Below are positions 27,651-36,762 of a stretch of 64,000 nt of DNA, piece by piece. The stretch is from an uncultured Dokdonia sp. Its GTDB lineage: Bacteria; Bacteroidota; Bacteroidia; Flavobacteriales; Flavobacteriaceae. Both the position numbers and the translations under genes were made by a program. Location: positions 62,001 through 126,000 of the forward strand of contig NZ_CANLNH010000003.1 in NCBI RefSeq assembly GCF_947492535.1, read 5' to 3'. Each line of letters opens with the position of its first letter. Position 1 is the stretch's first letter. Below the pieces are notes generated by a model, which had not been told where the DNA came from, ran no database searches, and worked only from the letters and a program-made list of their open reading frames with translations.

Positions 27651-28093
27651 CTCGAGCGCAGTCGAGAGGTTTACTAAGAAACTACCTTCTTAACAAGAGT
27701 TCTCGAGGGCACTCGAACGGACAGTGAGATGCGTCATTCTGAACTTGTTTCAGAATCACATCAAGTCAATAATTTGCTTTTATCTTAGAGTACTCATTTT
27801 AAAAACCTTAATAGCTTATTTACACTAAGAACTCGTTCTCATTCTACTCTGTAGTATTCATTTTTTCCTTGATGAAAAAACGAATCAAAAAAATCAAGAC
27901 GTAAGAAAATTTTACTAAAAATTTCTTTCACTACGGCACAAAAATAAGGGTATGTAGTTTTCAAGAATCATTATATAAGTATTCTTTTTTTAATTATTTA
28001 TATACTTTTAGCCTGCGACGATTTTTGCTTAACCCTTCGCTTTAATTCATTTTTTACGTAAAATTTTCTAAGGTCAATTTACTATTGACTTTT
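27651..28093 (+). repeat. 0.45-kb direct repeat, copy 1
   Basis: Starts CTCGAGCGCAGTCGAGAGG and ends ACTATTGACTTTT. From 27734 onward about 360 bases are identical to copy 2. It contains internal inverted repeat AGAAAATTTTAC / GTAAAATTTTCT and no ORF. Confidence 0.9.
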
Positions 28094-28154
28094 CAAAATA
28101 ATTAAAAATTGAGTCTTATTTCCTACGTCTTACAGTTCAGCTGTCCTATGTCCC

Positions 28155-28619
28155 CTCGAGTGCAGTCTAGAGGTTTACTAAGAAACTACCTTCTTAACAA
28201 GAGTTCTCGACTGCGCCTGCCTGCCGAACAGGCAGGCTCGAACGGACAATGAGATACGTCATTCTGAACTTGTTTCAGAATCACATCAAGTCAATAATTT
28301 GCTTTTATCTTAGAGTACTCATTTTAAAAACCTTAATAGCTTATTTACACTAAGAACTCGTTCTCATTCTACTCTGTAGTATTCATTTTTTCCTTGATGA
28401 AAAAACGAATCAAAAAAATCAAGACGTAAGAAAATTTTACTAAAAATTTCTTTCACTACGGCACAAAAATAAGGGTATGTAGTTTTCAAGAATCATTATA
28501 TAAGTATTCTTTTTTTAATTATTTATATACTTTTAGCCTGCGACGATTTTTGCTTAACCCTTCGCTTTAATTCATTTTTTACGTAAAATTTTCTAAGGTC
28601 AATTTACTATTGACTTTTT
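28155..28619 (+). repeat. 0.45-kb direct repeat, copy 2
   Basis: Offset from copy 1 by about 504 bases at the start, and about 22 bases longer because of an insertion rich in CCTGCC/GGCAGG near 28215-28235. The remaining ~360 bases match copy 1 exactly by eye. Confidence 0.9.
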
Positions 28620-28634
28620 AAATGATTAAATATA

Positions 28635-28806
28635 GAGTCTTACGTCCTACGTCTTAGAGCGCAGCGGTCCTACGTCTTAGCCGGACACGGCTAATTTCTA
28701 CGACTTCACATATATAAAACTACTTCTCAAATGATTGAAAATTGATCTTACGTCTTATGTATTAGAGCGAAGCGGTCCTACGTCTTAGCCGGACACGGCT
28801 AATTTT
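28635..28806. repeat. two TTAGCCG-GACA-CGGCTAA hairpin units
   Basis: Two ~64-base units (28635-28703, 28743-28806) share TTACGTC, AGAGCG, AGCGGTCCTACGTCTTAGCC and the closing hairpin. The second abuts the M14 stop codon and could serve as its terminator on the minus strand. Confidence 0.6.
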
Positions 28807-30542
28807 TATGGCTTCACACTCTTCTCCACAACCCCGCCTTTGGCGCTATCAACTTTGATTTTAAGATTATTTCCACCTTTTACAATCCAACGAACCATCA
28901 CGGTGCTATTACCCGGAATATTCGCTACACGAATCGTTTCAGGTTTGTTTTTCTGTTCTTGGGTTACATTAAAATCGGCGTCTTCTACAATCATGCCTGC
29001 TAATACTTTTGCTCCTGAAAGCGTTATGTAATCAGGACGTTCAATATTATATTTTAAATCCTGACTTGCATGCGTTGGCATTAAGCGATCATTTACGATC
29101 GTAGCGGTTACTTCTTTTAGACCATTTGGTAAAGACTTTATCGACACATCACCTACAGATAAATGCGGCATATGGAACGCATGATAAAACACAAACACCA
29201 TATTACGATGTGCCTCTTCCTCAAGCATAAAACCAGGCGTTGCACGCCCTGTATTCTTTTTAAATCCACCTATTTCTACCAGTCCGTATGTCGGGTGATT
29301 GTATTCTTTATACGGTGTAAAGCCATCGCCTAATAACAAATCTTTTTCGGCATCATAGATTTGGTCACGCCCTCCATCTTTATTCTTATAATACGCAAAA
29401 CCTGTAAAGATTTCATTGGTAAACGTATAAATCCCACGACCGCCATAAAACCAATCCAGCTCTCCGCCAAATACAGAGTATAAGTCTTTATACACCGTCA
29501 GGTAGCGATACCCAGGAAGGATTTCTTCTCCTTTTCGACCAATCGCATCATAAATCGCTACATCTGCACGATTGTAGGTCGCAAGATCTTCTTCGGCGCC
29601 AGGACCTCTAAGGATCATACCCCCGCTATTATGAAAACTCTGCGCTCCTGCAATATTAGGACGTGACTTTACAAAGTCGGCAACAGCTCTGGTTTCTGGA
29701 GCAGAAAACGGATATTTATACGCCCCACGCTGTACATAATCCGGTTGCCATTTCCATCCCCAATCACGGTTTGGATCATAATACCCAGGAATATCCTCAT
29801 TAATACGTCCGTCATTATCATTATCAATCCCTTCGCCTCCTAATCGCTCATAACGCTGTCCTGTCACCACATCATCTGGAGTAATACGAATCATCTTTCT
29901 CGGGTCTCTAGGGTCTATAATAAAATTCCCTGTAGCACTCTTACGACGCATTTGGGTAATCGACCCATCGCCATCCAAATCATCAAAGCCATCTTCGTCA
30001 AAAAGCCCATCACTATCATCATCTAGCGGAATCATCCCTGCACGTGGCGTATTTCCCGTATTGGGTTCTTTCATATAATTATTACGCGCATCCGGGTTGA
30101 TGGTCGCTACGATATAAAACACCCGATCCTTGAGCATCTCTGTGATATACGGTACTTTCCCAAAACTCTCTGTCAGATACCAAGCCGTATACGTACTAAT
30201 TTCGCCTCCTTGAATCTCATTAGAGTGAATGTTTCCGTCGAGGTAAAACCCAGGTTTGCGATCGGCGTCTCCTGTACTGTAATCAGTAATAGCGAGCATC
30301 CAGAGATCTCGTCCTTGTGTGGATTTTCCAATAGATGTACGTTTGACTAAATTAGGGTGTGCATCGGCGATTTTTTTACCGATGGCTGCCAATCCTTCGG
30401 CGGTGTAATATTGATTAAAAGCCACGTTCACTTTCGGATTGGAAGGCGTTCCTACCGCTTGAAATATGTCTTGTGCTGATTGCGCTTTCGCGAAAGCGTA
30501 TACCATCAGAACACATGCGATTGTAAGTATATATTTTTTCAT
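28806..30542 (-). CDS. M14-family zinc carboxypeptidase, catalytically intact
   Basis: 578 residues with a signal peptide ending AFAKA-QSAQ. Zinc ligands are the His and Glu of LDGNIHSNEIQGGE and the His of AGAQSFHNSGG; a candidate catalytic Glu lies in YTFTNEIFTGF. Acidic DxDxDG-type loops (DDDSDGLFDEDGFDDLDGDG and GIDNDNDGRINED) are inserted in the catalytic domain and probably bind calcium. A C-terminal beta domain (STVMVRWIVKGGNNLKIKV) follows. It would trim C-terminal residues from peptides in the periplasm or outside. It lies 9 bases downstream of a paralogue that has lost its ligands. Confidence 0.92.
   Translation of the reverse strand: MKKYILTIACVLMVYAFAKAQSAQDIFQAVGTPSNPKVNVAFNQYYTAEGLAAIGKKIADAHPNLVKRTSIGKSTQGRDLWMLAITDYSTGDADRKPGFYLDGNIHSNEIQGGEISTYTAWYLTESFGKVPYITEMLKDRVFYIVATINPDARNNYMKEPNTGNTPRAGMIPLDDDSDGLFDEDGFDDLDGDGSITQMRRKSATGNFIIDPRDPRKMIRITPDDVVTGQRYERLGGEGIDNDNDGRINEDIPGYYDPNRDWGWKWQPDYVQRGAYKYPFSAPETRAVADFVKSRPNIAGAQSFHNSGGMILRGPGAEEDLATYNRADVAIYDAIGRKGEEILPGYRYLTVYKDLYSVFGGELDWFYGGRGIYTFTNEIFTGFAYYKNKDGGRDQIYDAEKDLLLGDGFTPYKEYNHPTYGLVEIGGFKKNTGRATPGFMLEEEAHRNMVFVFYHAFHMPHLSVGDVSIKSLPNGLKEVTATIVNDRLMPTHASQDLKYNIERPDYITLSGAKVLAGMIVEDADFNVTQEQKNKPETIRVANIPGNSTVMVRWIVKGGNNLKIKVDSAKGGVVEKSVKP
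30483..30498. repeat. CGCTTTCGCGAAAGCG palindrome in the M14 signal peptide
   Basis: Perfect copy; encodes AFAKA exactly at the predicted signal-peptidase cleavage site of the M14 enzyme. Confidence 0.9.
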
Positions 30543-30551
30543 CTGATTGGT

Positions 30552-32162
30552 TTATAAGTTGATCGTTTTTGTTGCCGTTCCTGCTTGCGGAACCGTCGCT
30601 TCTATCGTAACACTGCCGGACCCTTGAATGAGCCAACTCATGGTAAGCGTGCCATCACCGTCCAGTTTTTCGATGACCTGTCGTGATTTTCCAGAAATAA
30701 GTTGCTGATTATTTTTGGTTTTCAGATAGACATTGATCTTACGTAACCATCGGGATTTATCACCCATTTCGGTATGCGTCGGTAAGAGGCCGTCGTTATG
30801 TAAATCGATGGTGATTCTTGTCACATTTTTATCGACTTTTTCCTGTTGTAGATTCACCAGTTGTAATTCGGGTTGCATGGTCGCTACTTTTAGGATAAAG
30901 TCGGTATGCTTGCTCGAAATACTATCCACCATCGCATACGGTGGGTTTTTCATCACAAATGGGTGGATTCCGCCGACTTCTACTTTGTGATTCGGAAAGT
31001 CAGGATGTTGCACTTCTTGCCACGGAATAAACGCATTGTTGATCCCTTCAGCTTCTGCATAGGCAAGGAAATTGGCTTTCTCATTTTTAGGCGCTTTGTT
31101 AATCGAGTCACCTTCAAATTTTTTAGGCCACCATCCCGGTGTACTCATCGCCAATCTTCCAAAGTGGAAATAACTCCACTCAAAAGCACTGCCGCCTTGT
31201 GCAGCACCACTGGGTGCATTTTCTTTAGGAACGAACTCATTATAGGCTTCAGAAAGCATTTTATTAATGGCTTCGTCATTTTTTAAGATGCTTGTCACCA
31301 CTCTTTTAGAAGCACCACCTTTATTGTATTTTAAGGGTTTCGAAAGGTTATTGGCATCACTAAACGTAAGAATCGCATACAGATTCCATTGGGTATATAA
31401 GAAGTCGAGTAGGGCACGATGCTCTACTTGAGAGACAGGATGCTCTCCTGATCCTTTAGTGAAATACGGAAAATTAAAGGTGAAGTTTTTATTGAAATAC
31501 ACACCACCGAGTCCGTCTTCATTAAAAACACCGTCTTTATCGTTATCAATCCCTTCGGTATATAGTTTGTAATTCCCACGCTCGCCTTTATTAGGATCTG
31601 CTTTTACGAGAATACGGTTGTCTTCTTCCAAGAGTTGGTAAGGCCCCGTAGGATCTTCTACACGCATCATGGTAATCAGTCCGTCGCGATTGAGATCTTC
31701 AAAAGCATCTTCGTCAAAAGTACCATCACGGTCATCATCGGTTTTTGTGGCATTGCCTTGTCTCGCGAACTTGGTCGCTGCAAAATACTGCGCCGTGGCA
31801 TCAGGACTTAGATTTGGGAAGATATAAAAAGTCGTCTTTGTAAGTACCTCAGGATGGTTGGTGAGGATGCTTTCTGCCATGTTTAGTGCAAGTTCGGTAC
31901 CTAATAGATGATCTCCTTGTACACCGCCCATAACAGCAATACCAGGATGACTTTCTGGATTCCCATCAGAAAGCGTAAGCATCCAAATATCTTTTCCGCC
32001 GCTGGTTTTGGTAAGCGAGGTGAGTTTGGCTTGTGTGTTTTGAGAGGCAAGACGTTGCAGCGTTGCGGTGACTTGCTGTTCATTGCGATAGTCGGTTTGT
32101 GCTAGGGTTGTAAAGCACATCGAAACTACTACAAATAGTGAGAGTAGTGATTTGTAATTCAT
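30552..32162 (-). CDS. M14-like carboxypeptidase paralogue lacking zinc ligands (pseudoenzyme)
   Basis: 536 residues from the ATG at 32162, which is chosen because the signal peptide KSLLSLFVVVSMCFTTLAQ follows it; the upstream ATG at 32189 is disfavoured. Architecture matches the downstream paralogue, including calcium-type loops (TDDDRDGTFDEDAFEDLNRD) and the C-terminal beta domain. The active-site blocks are changed: GNIHSNE is GGVQGDH (His to Gln, Glu to His), the FHNSGG block is TFSDANN, and the catalytic-Glu region TFTNEIF is MSTPGWW. The frame is intact and well conserved, so it is a maintained non-catalytic partner rather than a decaying gene. It is the promoter-proximal gene of the pair. 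Confidence 0.85.
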   Translation of the reverse strand: MNYKSLLSLFVVVSMCFTTLAQTDYRNEQQVTATLQRLASQNTQAKLTSLTKTSGGKDIWMLTLSDGNPESHPGIAVMGGVQGDHLLGTELALNMAESILTNHPEVLTKTTFYIFPNLSPDATAQYFAATKFARQGNATKTDDDRDGTFDEDAFEDLNRDGLITMMRVEDPTGPYQLLEEDNRILVKADPNKGERGNYKLYTEGIDNDKDGVFNEDGLGGVYFNKNFTFNFPYFTKGSGEHPVSQVEHRALLDFLYTQWNLYAILTFSDANNLSKPLKYNKGGASKRVVTSILKNDEAINKMLSEAYNEFVPKENAPSGAAQGGSAFEWSYFHFGRLAMSTPGWWPKKFEGDSINKAPKNEKANFLAYAEAEGINNAFIPWQEVQHPDFPNHKVEVGGIHPFVMKNPPYAMVDSISSKHTDFILKVATMQPELQLVNLQQEKVDKNVTRITIDLHNDGLLPTHTEMGDKSRWLRKINVYLKTKNNQQLISGKSRQVIEKLDGDGTLTMSWLIQGSGSVTIEATVPQAGTATKTINL

Positions 32163-32175
32163 TAATGTTGGTTTA

Positions 32176-32255
32176 TTAGTGAAACTCAATATTGAAAAAC
32201 CCGAAGGGTGAATTCAACATTGTACGTTAAACTAATCCCGCTTTTTCAGCGGGAT
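32176..32255 (+). repeat. structured repeat, copy B
   Basis: Starts TTAGTGAAACTCAATATTG and ends ATCCCGCTTTTTCAGCGGGA, like copy A at 26763. The inner hairpin is ACCC-GAA-GGGT instead of GTCT-GCA-AGAC. It lies upstream of the M14 operon in the opposite orientation, so the hairpin is not that operon's terminator. Confidence 0.65.
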
Positions 32256-32301
32256 CTGTTTCTAAATTCCTTTATGTTGCTCAAAGTACTATTTAATGGG
32301 A

Positions 32302-32341
32302 AATTTTTAAGAAGCGTTAAGGAATTTTTAAGAGGGATTAA
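32302..32341. promoter_or_regulatory. 19-bp tandem direct repeat, possible operator
   Basis: AATTTTTAAGAAGCGTTAA (32302-32320) and AATTTTTAAGAGGGATTAA (32323-32341), with 21-bp spacing (two helical turns), about 140 bp upstream of the M14 start. This fits a response-regulator site for the M14 operon. Confidence 0.4.
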
Positions 32342-32380
32342 CATTTTGGAGTGGTGTCTTACATGTATTTTTTTGAGGTT

Positions 32381-32394
32381 CGTTTTCGCGAAAG
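32381..32394. repeat. degenerate copy of the genome palindrome
   Basis: CGTTTTCGCGAAAG; the right arm is altered (AAGTAAG instead of AAGCG). Confidence 0.5.
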
Positions 32395-32687
32395 TAAGTA
32401 AGGATAATATATGTTTTGTTGTTACGGGTTTCCGTAAGGGTGTTGGTTTGGAGTAGGGTATTTTTGGGATGTGGGTAGGATACTTTTTTTGCGAAATGAT
32501 AATAAGAGTTAAGTATAAAGTGAGTGAAATGGATTTAAATAGTAACATAATCAATTATTTATGATATAAACCTTTTTGATTTTGTAAGTTTAAACTTCTC
32601 GTATAATTAGTTAATAAGTAATTGATTATAGAGTTATTGGCTAAAACAAGATTTGTATTCAATTAACTATATTAATAAATTGTTTAA

Positions 32688-34772
32688 ATGAAAATAACTA
32701 ATATAAAAATTACCAATTTCAGGCTTCTAGAAGATATTTATTTAAGTGTTGAAGATGATATAACTTTAATTATTGGCCGTAACAATAGCGGTAAAACTTC
32801 GTTCTTTGAAGCGATTAAAATGTTCACAGGAAAGAGTGAAGAAGACATATCTTTTGAAGATTTTTCACAAAGCTGTTATTTGAAATTTAGAGAGATATTA
32901 GCTTTATATGAAAGCATGTCTACAGAGGGAGTGAATGAAGAAGAAAAGGAGAAAATTGAAGAAGAAATTATACAGAATACACCTGCTATTAGTTTGCAAA
33001 TTGAAATTGAATATGATAAAAAAGTTGATTCAATAGTTAATTTAAGTCAATTTATAACAGATTTAGATCCTGATAGAAATGATGCAATTATTCAGATTAT
33101 TTATTCTCCCAAAAATACTTTAGGAATGTTTAAGTCCTATATAAATAGAGAGGATAGCACTGAAGAGTTAATCCCTTTTTTACATAAAAATATAAAAGAA
33201 TACTATCAATTAAGATGCTATGCTCTAGATACAATCAATAACTCAAATTACAAGAGAGAGATTGAAGGTAATTATAGAGATAAAATCAAGAGAGTAGTTT
33301 CGTTTGAAGACATTAAAGCTTTACGCATTTTAGATGATAAAAAAGGAGATAGAAATAACACTCTTGCTCTTGGTTTTTCGAATTATTATAATCAAAGAGA
33401 TGAAGCATCTGAAGATGTACTTGATTTAGAAAAAGTATTAACGGAAGTAGAAGAAACTTTAAAGGGAAAATATAAAATTGTCCTTGCTAAAATCATTAAA
33501 AGTTTAAAAAAATTCGGAGCAAACACTCCAATTACTATTCCAGATATTAATATTGATTCTAGTTTTAATTCAGAAGATGTAATAAAAAGGAACATTAAAT
33601 ATTTTTATAAACAAGATGAAATAGATCTACCAGAAAGTTATAATGGGCTTGGTTACAGTAATCTGATATATATGATTTTGGAATTAGCCAGTTTTGTTGA
33701 AAAGTTTAAAAACGCAAAAAAAGAAAAATTATCTGAGTTCCTAACGGTTTTAATCGAAGAGCCAGAGGCTCATATGCATCCCCAAATGCAACAAGTATTT
33801 ATTAGTAATGTAAATGGAATTTTAGAGGAAGCTCGAAAAGAAGGAGTTAGCGTACAATTAATACTAACAACACATTCATCACATGTGATTTCAGAAGCAG
33901 GAATGGATAATGATAAGGGATTCAATAGAATTAGATATTTTAACAGAAAAGATAATAAAATTATTGCTCAAGATTTTAATGAATTAAAAATAATTGATGA
34001 CAAGAAAACATTTAGATTCTTAAAACAATATTTGACTCTTCATAAATGCGATTTGTTCTTTGCTGATAAAGCTGTTTTGATTGAAGGGGTTACAGAACGA
34101 ATGTTGTTACCGCAAATGATTCAAAAAGTTGCTCCTGATTTGCAAAATGAATATGTAGCTACACTCGAAATTGGAGGAGCGTATACTCATAAATTCTTAG
34201 AACTATTGTCATTCATATCTATAAAAACTTTAATTATTACTGATATTGACTCAAAAGTTGAAGGTGGGGAAAAATGTCCTGTAAACAATGGTGAGAATGA
34301 TGAAGTAACTTCTAATGGAACACTTATTCAATGGCTGCCAAAAATGACAAAAATATCAGATTTAATAACAGCGACTGATGAACAAAAAATTGAAGAACAT
34401 CTTATTAGAGTAGCTTATCAAATTATGGAAGCAGAAGGTGGAGAAACGGGAAGGAGTTTTGAAGAATCATTTATAATTAAAAATAAAGATTTAATTAATG
34501 GTACGACTTCAATTAAAGAAGCAGATGGTAGTATTAAAGATGTAAAAAATAAGAACCAGTTTAGTAAATTTAAGAAAGTTACAACGGAAAATCTAAATGC
34601 AAAGTCAAATTATGATTTAGCTCCAAGTAGTTCTAAATCTAAAACAAATTTCGCATTTGATGTAATGACTTTTGAAGAAGATATTTATGGGAAATGGAGT
34701 GTTCCAAAATATATTAAAGAAGGGTTGGAATGGTTAGCTGGAATGTGTGTGTTTATTCCAAAAGAAAAGTAG
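32688..34772 (+). CDS. gajA: GajA-like OLD-family ATPase-TOPRIM endonuclease (Gabija)
   Basis: 694 residues. An N-terminal ABC/SMC-like ATPase has Walker A GRNNSGKT (residues 30-37), a helical insertion rich in charged residues, then Walker B LIEEPEAHMHP (~355) and the His switch TTHSSHV. A C-terminal TOPRIM nuclease follows: AVLIEGVTERMLLP (first acidic block, ~460) and IITDIDSKVEGG (DxD, ~515). This is the architecture of class 2 OLD nucleases, defined by an adjacent UvrD-like helicase, which is present 3 bases downstream. GajA nicks phage DNA when nucleotide levels fall. It is about 100 residues longer than well-known GajA proteins. GC is visibly lower than in the neighbouring M14 genes, consistent with transfer. 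Confidence 0.88.
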   Translation: MKITNIKITNFRLLEDIYLSVEDDITLIIGRNNSGKTSFFEAIKMFTGKSEEDISFEDFSQSCYLKFREILALYESMSTEGVNEEEKEKIEEEIIQNTPAISLQIEIEYDKKVDSIVNLSQFITDLDPDRNDAIIQIIYSPKNTLGMFKSYINREDSTEELIPFLHKNIKEYYQLRCYALDTINNSNYKREIEGNYRDKIKRVVSFEDIKALRILDDKKGDRNNTLALGFSNYYNQRDEASEDVLDLEKVLTEVEETLKGKYKIVLAKIIKSLKKFGANTPITIPDINIDSSFNSEDVIKRNIKYFYKQDEIDLPESYNGLGYSNLIYMILELASFVEKFKNAKKEKLSEFLTVLIEEPEAHMHPQMQQVFISNVNGILEEARKEGVSVQLILTTHSSHVISEAGMDNDKGFNRIRYFNRKDNKIIAQDFNELKIIDDKKTFRFLKQYLTLHKCDLFFADKAVLIEGVTERMLLPQMIQKVAPDLQNEYVATLEIGGAYTHKFLELLSFISIKTLIITDIDSKVEGGEKCPVNNGENDEVTSNGTLIQWLPKMTKISDLITATDEQKIEEHLIRVAYQIMEAEGGETGRSFEESFIIKNKDLINGTTSIKEADGSIKDVKNKNQFSKFKKVTTENLNAKSNYDLAPSSSKSKTNFAFDVMTFEEDIYGKWSVPKYIKEGLEWLAGMCVFIPKEK

Positions 34773-34775
34773 AAT

Positions 34776-36647
34776 ATGACAGCTATAGAAAACATAATTA
34801 GTTCCATAGAAAATAATAAAAGTTTTGTTCTTGAAGCTGGAGCAGGTTCAGGAAAAACTTATACTTTAATTCAAACAATTAACTATTTAATTGAAAAAGA
34901 AGGACAATCATATAAATATAATGGAGAGCGAATAGTTTGCATTACATATACGAATGTTGCAAAAAATGAAATATTAAACAGGTTAGAAAATAATCCAATT
35001 GTATTAGTATCTACTATTCATGAATTCTTATGGGACAGTATTAAGTTATATCAAAAGCAACTTCAAATTCAATTGTGCCGACTTAATGAAGAAATGTTTA
35101 ATTCTGAAACAGAAAAGATTACAGGAATGTCTGCCAATAAACAAGCTTCTTATAAAAGGAAATATAGTAAAGATTTAAAAGATAGAATTAAAAATATTGA
35201 TGTTCAATATAATGAAACTACTTACCGTAATTTCGAAAAAGGAATTCTACATCATGATGATGTAATTATCCTTGCAAAATATATGTTTCAAGAATACGAA
35301 AAATTGTCTTTAATTTTTCAGAACAAATATCCTTATATATTAATTGATGAATATCAGGATACAGCAGTTGAAACGATTGATACACTAATTAATAGCTTAT
35401 TGAATAAAAATAAAGCAAAAGTTATGCTTGGTTTTTTTGGTGACTCACATCAAAAAATATACGACAACGGTGTAGGGTCACTTGATGACTATATTGGAGA
35501 GGAACCTTATCAATTAAAACTAATACCTAAATCAGAGAATTATCGTTCTTCTATAAAAGTGATTGAGTTTCTTAATAAAATAAGAAATAATATTCAACAA
35601 ACTTTACCAGAAGGAAAGTTAGATATACTAGAAGGAAGTGTTAAATTAATTCATTGCAATGGAAACGTTGAAGATAAAAACGAAAACTATGATAAAATAG
35701 TTAACTATTTATCAAAAAATGGTTGGGATTTTAATGATGGAAAAAAAGCTAAAATACTAATGCTTGCCAATAAAAGAATTGCAGAAATGGGTGGGTTTGG
35801 AAATCTATTTCAATGTTACTATGATTGGTTCTCATTGAGTGTTACAAATAACCTATTTGATAAGGAAGATAGATTTGTGAAATTTGTTTTAGGTTCTTTG
35901 GATAAGAAATTGTCCTTAAATCGCGAAAATGGAATCGAAAACTTATTAACCTACTTTAAGGAAAAGAAATATAATGAGGTAATGAACTTTCTTAGAATTT
36001 ATGGTTTTGAAGATTCTGAAGATGAATCACATTTTTATTTAAAAAAACATTCAGATAAAGAGAGAATATTCAATAAGCTAATAACTTTAGAAGAAAATGC
36101 AAATAATGAAACTATTGGTGCTATGTTGGATTTCGTTTTTGATGAAAAAGTATTAGAAATGCCTAAAAATATTGAGAAGTTTATTAAGAAAATTTCTGTT
36201 GACATTGCAACTATTGAAATTCAAGAAGAGAAGGATAAATTAGAAAAGGACATTATATTTTATAACGCACTAAGAGAAGTTAAATATCAAGAATTTAGAA
36301 ACCTCAATAGTTATACTCAAAAGTTCACTCCATTTACCACAAAGCATGGCACAAAAGGCGACGAATTTAAAAATGTTCTATTTGTAATTGATGATGATCA
36401 TCGATGGTATAAATATCGTGGATTTGATAAAGTTATTTCTCAAGAATTTGGTAGCTATAATAAAAAAGATGAATTTGTACCTTGGAAAGAGAGTAAAAAA
36501 GAATTAATGAATAATCTTTTTTATGTTTGTTGTTCAAGGGCTAAGGAGAATTTGGTTATATTAATGCTGTCGGATACTGGTTCTGGGATGCCTAATTTAA
36601 TCGATTGGTTTGGGAAAGATAACATAGTCAATATACAAGACATATGA
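34776..36647 (+). CDS. gajB: GajB-like UvrD/Rep-family helicase (Gabija)
   Basis: 623 residues. Superfamily 1 helicase motifs are all visible: I AGAGSGKT (residues 21-28), Ia ITYTNVAKNEI, II LIDEYQDT (~190), III FGDSHQKIY, IV ENYRSS, V TKHGTKGDEFKNVLF and VI YVCCSRAKENL. The start is the ATG three bases after the gajA stop, so the two are co-translated. In Gabija the helicase-like subunit is activated by DNA ends or nicks made by GajA and depletes nucleotides. It is somewhat longer than known GajB proteins. The intact motifs argue for an active system. Confidence 0.9.
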   Translation: MTAIENIISSIENNKSFVLEAGAGSGKTYTLIQTINYLIEKEGQSYKYNGERIVCITYTNVAKNEILNRLENNPIVLVSTIHEFLWDSIKLYQKQLQIQLCRLNEEMFNSETEKITGMSANKQASYKRKYSKDLKDRIKNIDVQYNETTYRNFEKGILHHDDVIILAKYMFQEYEKLSLIFQNKYPYILIDEYQDTAVETIDTLINSLLNKNKAKVMLGFFGDSHQKIYDNGVGSLDDYIGEEPYQLKLIPKSENYRSSIKVIEFLNKIRNNIQQTLPEGKLDILEGSVKLIHCNGNVEDKNENYDKIVNYLSKNGWDFNDGKKAKILMLANKRIAEMGGFGNLFQCYYDWFSLSVTNNLFDKEDRFVKFVLGSLDKKLSLNRENGIENLLTYFKEKKYNEVMNFLRIYGFEDSEDESHFYLKKHSDKERIFNKLITLEENANNETIGAMLDFVFDEKVLEMPKNIEKFIKKISVDIATIEIQEEKDKLEKDIIFYNALREVKYQEFRNLNSYTQKFTPFTTKHGTKGDEFKNVLFVIDDDHRWYKYRGFDKVISQEFGSYNKKDEFVPWKESKKELMNNLFYVCCSRAKENLVILMLSDTGSGMPNLIDWFGKDNIVNIQDI

Positions 36648-36762
36648 TGATTATAAGTAACTTCATGATATTGAAAAATGGGAACCAAATTAAATAAGAT
36701 AAGAGTAACTATAATAATAAAATAGGTGTCTCTGAAATTACTAATCTTAATACTTGAGTAAC

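Larger units (their letters stand above)
27642..28805. other. 1.16-kb non-coding repeat region
   Basis: No supportable gene. It consists of two ~0.45-kb direct repeats (27651-28093 and 28155-28619) and two further units carrying CCTACGTCTTAGCCGGACAC (28635-28703 and 28743-28806). Confidence 0.75.
32163..32687. other. 525-bp gap between the M14 pair and the Gabija genes
   Basis: Holds structured repeat B (32176-32255), a tandem operator-like repeat (32302-32341) and a degenerate genome palindrome (32381-32394). ORFs here on both strands have repeat-derived, low-complexity translations and were not accepted. Confidence 0.55.

Noticed and set aside
30906-31286. 126-codon plus-strand ORF opposite the M14-like gene
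   Set aside because: Antisense shadow of a long, well-conserved coding sequence; composition reflects the opposite frame.
32246-32554. 102-codon minus-strand ORF and an 82-codon plus-strand ORF (32208-32456) in the gap before gajA
   Set aside because: Both translate repeat DNA and promoter-like sequence, overlap each other on opposite strands, and show no recognisable protein pattern.
32688-36647. PARIS or other ATPase-TOPRIM defence system
   Set aside because: ATPase and TOPRIM are fused in one protein and the partner is a UvrD-like helicase, which fits Gabija instead.
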